Below are positions 56,595-64,000 of a stretch of DNA of 64,000 nt, in pieces. The translations under genes were made by a program, and so were the position numbers. Positions within the stretch are counted from its first letter, which is position 1, and each line of letters starts with the position of its first letter. The notes under the pieces are model-generated. The model worked only from the letters and a program-made list of their open reading frames with translations. It had not been told where the DNA came from and searched no databases. Source of the stretch: Cyrtodaria siliqua (Eukaryota; Mollusca; Bivalvia; Adapedonta; Hiatellidae); the NCBI GenBank assembly GCA_037043455.1, contig JAWPHD010006772.1:62001-126000 (forward strand), given 5' to 3'.

Positions 56595-58564
56595 ACATAC
56601 ACTCGAAAACCAAAACCGACGAGGTTGCAAAAAATAATTCCGTCCCAAGCATTTTTCAGTATAAAAAAAATCTCATGTTCTAAGCATCAACATTTCATTT
56701 TAATACGCCACACCTGTAAAATTTAACATAAACTTTAACCTCACCAAGAAGACAGACACTGTTCAATCTTGGCGACTCTCAGGACCTTCAGTCCTTTGAT
56801 TTTTATTTCTCAACCGATTTTAAAAAGAAAGGTATTTTTATTTACCACTAATACTGATATACAACTTATTTAGGAACTATATGAATTTTGTCTTAAAATA
56901 TCAAAAAAAACCTTTGGCTGAAACAAGCGCCTCAAACAATAGACGGTATTCCATATGGACCTAAACCACCACTATTGTTAATAAATACTTACACGGAAAT
57001 ATCCAATCTTAATTATGCTGGCCATATAACACACACAATCATGTAGTAGGCCCAGTGCAACACAAAATGGGCCTTAGATGATGGATTGACCTGCCTTTTC
57101 CCCAAAATATTTTCCAAACTGAAAGTAACCACCTCATTTTTTAATTCTGAGGTCAAAATGACCAAAGTACATTTCAAACTGTATTTCAAAAAAAGTGGTG
57201 CAGCATGTGCATTTTACCTTCAATTTTGTTGTGGTTTTCACTAGAAGCAAGTTTAATCTTTCAGAAATAAAGGAAACCATTCAATACATGCCAGCCCCGT
57301 GTCTTTCACCACTCCTATGCTTCACAGTAACGTAATAGTTTACCTAGGACTACTGTTGCAGTAAACGGTTATATTCACTACGTTTAATGTATTTTGAGAC
57401 AGTCATTGTTAATCATTTCAAAACAGGTCTGATCTGATGTGATAACGGATCTTTTAAAAATATAATAATTGCGCTTATTAGCTGGATTGAACTGTCTTAC
57501 TGACAAATTTCATAGTTTACCTAAAACTCATTTTAAACTTATGAGTATCATATATGTGCTACTCATAATGCAGATTAAAAGTAGCTGTTCAGTTCTTATC
57601 ACATTAAATGCATTATTAGTAACATATGTACAGGCCAAAATGATACGTATACTTTGAAATGAATTAATGAATGGTATATGTCAATGTGCAAATGTAGTCT
57701 ATTCTTACGATTCTTTATGAATGGTGTTTACAATTCATGTTTTATGAAATAGTGTATATATGTACTGAAGCATGTATGAATGATTCAGAAAAAAACACAA
57801 ACACTTTTGAAACCTTTGTATTCTTTGGTGAAGAATACAAGCACATTGGTAATACGGACCGTCAGTAAAGTGTTTTCATTTACTGGGACTGCGTGTCTTG
57901 TAGTTTGACTGTCAGTGAAGTGTTTTCATTTACTGGGTTAAAACTTTGTCTTCACTCAACAACTCAACTATGCTCTCCTATACATGGAGGATATACAGAA
58001 TACTACATGTCTACGTAATAGGCTGTCATATGCAAAATGTATTATTTGTTAAGTTTTGTATTTTGGAGAACAATAAGCAGTTACATATTTAGTTATGTCA
58101 GTTGATCTATCCTTTTTTTTTTGTTGTTGTATTTTTGTTATACCTATTAACTGAGTTGTAAAATCAATAATGCAGTTGGTATTTCTATAGTGACTAATAA
58201 GTCTCAATATGCTGGGTATTCATTTGTTTACTAAATATTGCCTATATTATACTGTATTGTTTTGTATATGTAATATTTTGTAACGATGTTATTTGTCACT
58301 TTAATAAAATAATAAAATATATATGCTTACATCATTTTTAACTGGACCATGATAATAGATAACTACTAACAAGTGTTTAATTCGGAATAAATCCATGAAC
58401 ATATTCAAAATGACTATTCGTAGAGATAACAATAAATATCCATTTGGGTACATTTAAGTTATTTATACGATATCGTTTGTGTATGATTAATTTATAAGTG
58501 CTTAAGTGGTCGAACGGGTATTAGTATTAATTATTCTCGCCTCTCAACGTACCGCTTCTGTTTC
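56595..58564. other. No recognised gene; AT-rich DNA
   Basis: Contains a short duplication (GTCAGTAAAGTGTTTTCATT / GTCAGTGAAGTGTTTTCATT near 57862-57935) and an AATAAAATAATAAAATAT tract near 58303 that could act as a polyadenylation signal, but no upstream reading frame supports a transcript. Confidence 0.4.
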
Positions 58565-59098
58565 ATTAACGACAACAACAACCGGGCAAGATACCAATTG
58601 AACAAAAACAACAAAAAGACAATGACAACAGGACCAAATTTTAATTTAGTCAATAACAACAACCGGGAAAGATATTGATTTGACAGCAACCGGACCAAAT
58701 TTAATCAACAACAACAACCGGGCAAGATAACAATTGAACAACGACAAAACACAATGAAAACAGGACACATTTTAACTTAAACGACAACAACCAGGCAAGA
58801 TACCAATAGGACAACAACAACAAAACACAATTCAAACAGGACCAATTTTAAATAAACGACAACAACAACCAGGCAAGATACCAATTGAACAACAACAACA
58901 AAACACAATGACAACAGGACCTATTTTAACTTAAACGACAACAACACTCGGGCAAGATACCAATTGAACAACAACAACAACAACAACAAAAGACAATGAC
59001 AACAGGACCAAATTTTAATTTAATCAATAACAACAACCGGGAATCATATTGATTCGACATTAATAACAAAACACAATGACAGCAGGACCAAATTTAAT
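58565..59098. repeat. ~80-100-bp tandem repeat rich in CAACAA
   Basis: Units with ACGACAACAACAACCGGGCA, AGATACCAATTGAACAACAA, CACAATGACAACAGGACCAA and ATTTTAATTTAATCAATAAC, six to seven copies of unequal length. Confidence 0.88.
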
Positions 59099-59696
59099 CA
59101 GAGCTGTCGGAGAACAGCGCAGCTCGACTATTCGATTTTTCAGAGAATAATAAATTATATAGCTAGTATATACCATCAAAAAACAAGGCTAAAACAATGT
59201 GGGGTGAGGTTGGGGAATGGGGCTTGTATAGAAACTCGGGCCGATATAAAATTATGTAAAATATTATTTTTTTTATCTGTTTTAATCCAAAATTGCCGTC
59301 ATTTTGAAGAAATTTGTGGTCCAACATAGCTAAGTGTAAGAATTGACCAAAACAACACAGAAATATGTAAAAAAGAATAATAAAAAAATAGAGTTTTGAG
59401 TGGGGGTGGGCGTGGGGGAGAGATGGGGTGGGGGTTGGGGAGATGAGGGCAACATATTTGTGTAAGAAGCTATGTAAGAATTAACCAAAACAACACAGAA
59501 ATATGTAAAACAAAAACACAAGAAATCCGTGGATTCACATGTCTCGCCTAACGGGGGCTGGACTTAAAAATAAAAAGGTCAATGATGCTTAAATGGAAGT
59601 TTGTAAACATTTTAGTAACTAAAAGCAATCGAGTTTGCCGTTTGCCGAGATGACATTTAAGTGCATTGTTTAAAAACAAAATGTCATTCCATTAAA
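59099..59696 (+). repeat. Fragment of the right-edge repeat family
   Basis: The phrase AACAACACAGAAATATGTAA occurs twice (59350, 59490) around a G-rich tract at 59400-59450, as in 60840-63200. Confidence 0.6.
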
Positions 59697-62600
59697 AACA
59701 AGAGGCCCAAGAGGGCCTGTGGATGCTCTACTGGCTAAAACGGCTCATATCAAGGGTTGTCGACATAAAATTTCCATCAGTAGTTTTTTTAAAACATTAC
59801 AAAAACAACAGGGATAGGATGGCCTTAGATCGCTCACCTGGTAATCATGGGCAATAAGTATGCTGTGTCTAGCATGAGCATTTTTTAATTTGTCCCAGGG
59901 GAGCGTGGTGGGGGAGGGGGCGGAGGGGTGTGGGGGATTATATTAATATTCTAAACAAATATGGTAAAGATCAGATAAAAAATTAACTACAATATAGCAT
60001 TTTTCAACAAATCAAGAGCCATAACCTGTCGTTACTAACTAGATCTAGCCGGTTTTCGAACTTGTCCAAAATGTCATTGATATATCATGCTTTGCACAAC
60101 TAGACATCATACTGAGGCTTCCTGCCAAATTTTGTAGAAATCCAACAAGCCGTTTAGGAGGATTAACGCCGACAAGAAATTTAAAGTAAAAATGTCTAAG
60201 TGCCATAACTCCGTCATAAATCAGCAAATTGGAACAAAAGCGCGAAATGCACAACTAGACATCTCACCGATGCTTCCTGCCAAGTTTCGTCGAAATCCAG
60301 CAATGTGTTTAGGAGGAGTAGCGCCGGCAAGAAATTTAAAAAAAAATGTCAAGGGGCCGGGCCGTAACTCCATCAAAAATCAACGAACCGGGAAAAAAAA
60401 GCAATAGGCACAGCAATGCTAACACGGCGCTTACACCAAAAAAAAATGAAAAAAGGAAATAAGAAAATTAAAAAAAAAAGAAAAATAAATAAAAATAATC
60501 AAAAATATATATATATATATAAAAAAAATTGACCTATTTAAAAAAATAATAATAAAAAAAAAGAAAAAAATAATAATAAAAAAAAGAAAGGCAAAACATC
60601 TATTAAAGTTTGGTAAAGATCAGATGGAAAATGAAAGCCCTATCGTATTAACGAGGCAAATTATAGTATTTTTAACAAAATCAAGGGCCATAACTCTGCT
60701 GTTATTGGTCCGATCTGGCTGGTTTTCGAACTTGTGCGAGCTTTCATTGATATTAACAATCTGGTAAAGTGGGGGGAGGGGGGTGTGGGGGTGGGGAAGG
60801 TGGCAACATATATAATGTATGTGTAAGAAGCTATGTGTAAGAATGGACTAAAACACAGAAATATGTAAAAAAAAAAGAATTGTGGAGACGGGTGGGGGGG
60901 GGGGGAGTGGGGAGAGGGAGTGGGGACGAGGTGGAGGAAGGAGCCCATGCCCCAATATGGGTGAAGTATGAATAATATGCATAATGGTGTAAGAAATCCC
61001 AAACCAAAATTAATTATACATGCTTACATGCAAACCTAGAACTGCCTTTATTGCACATTTTATGGGCCATCACTTGGTAAAGAGCAGATGAAAAATGAAG
61101 GCCTTTGGCCAGTACAGCTCAAAATCATCAGCTCCTAAAAGTAGGTCAAGGTCATAGATGAAATCCAGGTATCCAAAAAAAAGATGCACTACCGAAGATA
61201 CAACTATGTCAAAATAGAATGTTTTCTTCCAAAGATTAAGCTATAAATTAGGTTTAAAACATCTAGTGCATAATTCTAGTTCATGAGAAAGTGATGTAAC
61301 GGTAACGATTAAAGTTATCTGCCCTTGCTTAGAGGGTCAAGGTCACTTCCACATTTGCTTTATGACGTTGCGATGTACCACTCAAGATACAACTATAAGC
61401 AAAGTTTGAAAGGTCTAGTGCATACAGTTTGTGAAAAAGTGACCTAAACGCAAAAGTTGAACCTAAAAATTAGCAAGTTATCTGCCCTTTGCATGGAAGG
61501 TGAAGGTCACTTCCACATTTGCTTTGTCACGTTGCGATGTACCACCCATGATACAACTATAAGCAAAGTTTGAAAGGTCTAGTGCATACAGTTTGTGAGA
61601 AAATGACCTAAACGCAAAACTCGAATGTCGACGCCACCACCACCGCTGCCGCCGGGAAAGCAACATGTATGTCTCTTTTTTTCTTCGAAAAGGCGACACA
61701 AAAGTAATAAATAAAAAATCGAGTTGGGGGGGTGGGGGGGGGGGGGGGGAGAGGCGGGAGTAGTGGAGGGGGGCAACAATATGTGTAAGAAGCTATGTAT
61801 AAGAATTATTCCAGTTTCGAGTGGGGGTGGAGTGGGGGGAGGGGTGTGTGGGGGTGGGGAAGGTGGCAACATATATATATGTGTAAGAAGCTATGTGTAA
61901 GAATGGACTAAAACACAGAAATATGTAAAAAAAAAAAGAATTGTGGAGACGGGTGGGGAGGGGGAGAGGGAGTGGGGGCGAGGTGGAGGAAGGAGCCCAT
62001 GCCCCAATATGGGTGAAGTATGAATAATATGCATAATGGTGTAAGAAATCCCAAACCAAAATTAAATATACATGCTTACATGCAAACCTAGAACTGCCTT
62101 TATTGCACATTTTATGGGCCATCACAATTTGTAGAAGCCCAACTCTTTAGCATGAAGGGTGTCTTGAATGTCGACGCCGCCACCACCGCTGCCGCCGGGA
62201 AAGCAACATGTATGTCTCTTTTTTTCTTCGAAAAGGCGAGACAAAAGTAATAAAAAAATTCGAGTGGGGGGGGAGGTGGGGGTGGGGGGGTAGTGGAGGG
62301 GGGCAACATATATATATGTGTAAGAAGCTATGTGTAAGAATGGACTAAAAAACAGAAATATGTAAAAAAAAAAAGAAATGTGGAGAGGGATGGGGGGGGG
62401 GGGGGGGGGGGGCGAGGTGGAGGAAGGAGCCCCTGCCCCAATATGGGTGAATTATGAATAATATGCATAATGCTGCAAGAAATCCCAAACCAAAATTATA
62501 GATATATATATGCTACATGCAAACCTAGATTTGCCTTTATTGCACATTTTATGGGCCATCACAATTTGGGTTCCATGGGAGCCCAGAATTTGCAGAAGAC

Positions 62601-64000
62601 AAAATTACTTACCCAACTCTTTACAACATACTATAAGGAAACCAAATCCCAAATTTAGTTCAGCTAGGACAAGAAATGCAAGAGATATAGAGCTGTAGAC
62701 ACAGCTTACACGCAAAATTTGATGTGAAACACACATTTCAGAATTTGGGTTCCATGAAAGCTCAGGCGTTACAGGAACCAAAACTAAGATAATGCTATAA
62801 GGAAGCTAATGGCCAAATCTGGTTGTCCTAGGGTAAGAAATGTAAGATATATAGACTTGTAAACACAGCTTACACGCACAATTTGATGTGAAATAGGACA
62901 CATGTTATGGGCCTTCGAGTGTGTGTGTGGAGTGGGGGGGGGGGGGGGGGGGGGGGGGGGGCGGGGGTATGTGCAAGTATTGACCAAAACACAGAAATAT
63001 GTGGAAAAAAAAATAGCTATGTGTAAGAATTGAGCAAAACAATACAGAAATATGTAAAAAAAACAAAAATATTCCAGTTTCGGGAGGGGGGGGGGCGGGG
63101 GGGGGGGGGGGTCGGTGGGGGTTGGGAGGGGGCAACATGTGTAAGAATTGACAAAAGCAACACAGAAATATGTAAAAAAAAAAAAAAGTGGGGTGGGGGC
63201 GGAGCGGGGGTGAGGGTGAGGGTAGATGGAAACATATATGTGTAAGAATTTAAATTATTTAAAAAAAAAAGAAAAAAAAAAAGAGAAAAAATGCGGAGGG
63301 GTTGGGTGGGGGAGGGGGGAGGTGGAGGGAGTGTGGGCGGGGGTGGAGGAGGGAGCCCATGCCCCAATATGGGTGAAGTATGAATAATATGCATAATGCT
63401 GTAAGAAATCCCAAACCAAAATTAAATATACATGCTTACATGCAAACCTAGAACTGCCTTTATTGCACATTTTATGGGCCATCACAATTTGTAGAAGCCC
63501 AACTCTTTACAACATACTATAAGGAAACCAATTCCAAAATTTAGTTCAGCTAAGACAAGATAACCTGTAAACACAGCTTTCACGCAAAATGTGATGTGAA
63601 ACATACACATTTTAAGCGCTATCAGAATTTGGGTTTCCACGGGAGCCCAGGAGTTACAGGAACCAAAATTACTTAAGCAGCCCTTAAGATAATGCTATAA
63701 GGAAGCTAATGACAAAATTTGATTGTGCTAGGGTAAGAAATGTAAGAGATATAGACATGTAAACACAGCTTACACGCAAAATTTGATGTGAAATGGGACA
63801 CATTTTATGGGCTATCATAATTTGGGTTCCATGGGAGCCCATGGGTTACAGCAACCAAAATTGATAATGCAATAAGGAAGCCCATGGCCAAATTTGGTTG
63901 TGCTAGGATAAGAAATGTAAGAGTTATAGACTTGTAAACACAGCTTACACGCAAACCTTGATGTGGGACGCCGGCGCCGGGGGTGATTACATAAGCTCTC
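59697..64000 (+). repeat. Long molluscan repeat with recurrent G-run tracts (continues past the window)
   Basis: Starts AACAAGAGGCCCAAGAGGGC and GATCGCTCACCTGG. The phrase GGAGCCCATGCCCCAATATG...CCTTTATTGCACATTTTATG recurs near 60945, 61996, 62430 and 63352. A second unit, AAGGTCACTTCCACATTTGC...GATACAACTATAAGC, recurs near 61330 and 61505. GCCGCCGGGAAAGCAACATG recurs at 61648 and 62190. Plus-strand tracts of G separated by single T or A occur at least ten times. All proline-rich minus-strand open stretches here are translations of these tracts. Confidence 0.75.

Noticed and set aside
60661..63394. Proline-rich minus-strand proteins
   Set aside because: They are translations of G-rich tracts in a repeat family.

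Overview
This is an AT-rich, repeat-dense eukaryotic window with very little coding sequence, most likely nuclear DNA of a bivalve mollusc. The basis is threefold. There is a decayed, nearly intronless cGAS-like/Mab-21 gene of the expanded bivalve type. Long AT-rich interspersed repeats begin with words such as AACAAGAGGGCCAAGATGG or end in GGACGGACGG...ATGCCCC, which are common in molluscan genomes. The host gene has huge introns with consensus splice sites. Species cannot be set from the sequence alone. Only two host protein-coding loci can be supported. (1) A minus-strand gene starts at 43567 with a signal-peptide exon (43471-43567, GTAAGT donor, in-frame stop upstream of the ATG). It has a phase-compatible exon at 5504-5751 encoding the first three-quarters of a CUB domain. 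If both belong to one gene, its introns hold most of the repeats between 5.7 and 43.5 kb, and the gene runs out of the left edge. (2) A plus-strand cGAS-like/Mab-21 gene at 50388-52337 keeps the GS...DxD nucleotidyltransferase motif but has two TGA codons and at least two frame changes. Its C-terminus runs into a local ~227-bp tandem repeat. Layout: 1-5.1 kb holds a TTAA-flanked MITE, a large CpG-rich inverted-repeat element with a second element nested inside it, and a 33-bp minisatellite. 5.5-5.75 kb is the CUB exon. 6.4-13 kb holds minisatellite, SINE copies and a long molluscan repeat. 14.8-16.5 kb is a ~58-bp minisatellite. 17.0-18.4 kb is an array of short palindromic words. 18.5-28.5 kb holds several MITEs and a 30-bp minisatellite. 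28.5-30.1 kb holds a non-LTR retrotransposon 3' end and another repeat. 31.5-45.3 kb has many non-autonomous DNA transposons with visible target duplications. 43.5-43.7 kb is the promoter/first exon. 45.3-49.7 kb holds repeats, a snap-back hairpin, a small 18-bp-TIR element and a second palindromic-word array. 50.4-52.3 kb is the cGAS-like pseudogene. 52.4-59.1 kb is repeats. 59.7-64 kb is one G-run-rich molluscan repeat whose terminal part also occurs at 645-954. The most informative structural signal is a large set of short DNA elements beginning CAG and ending CTG, with 5-bp (one with 6-bp) target duplications. Several have landed cleanly inside other repeats, so insertion order can be read. 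The least explained signal is the arrays of degenerate palindromic words at 17.0-18.4 kb and 49.3-49.7 kb.
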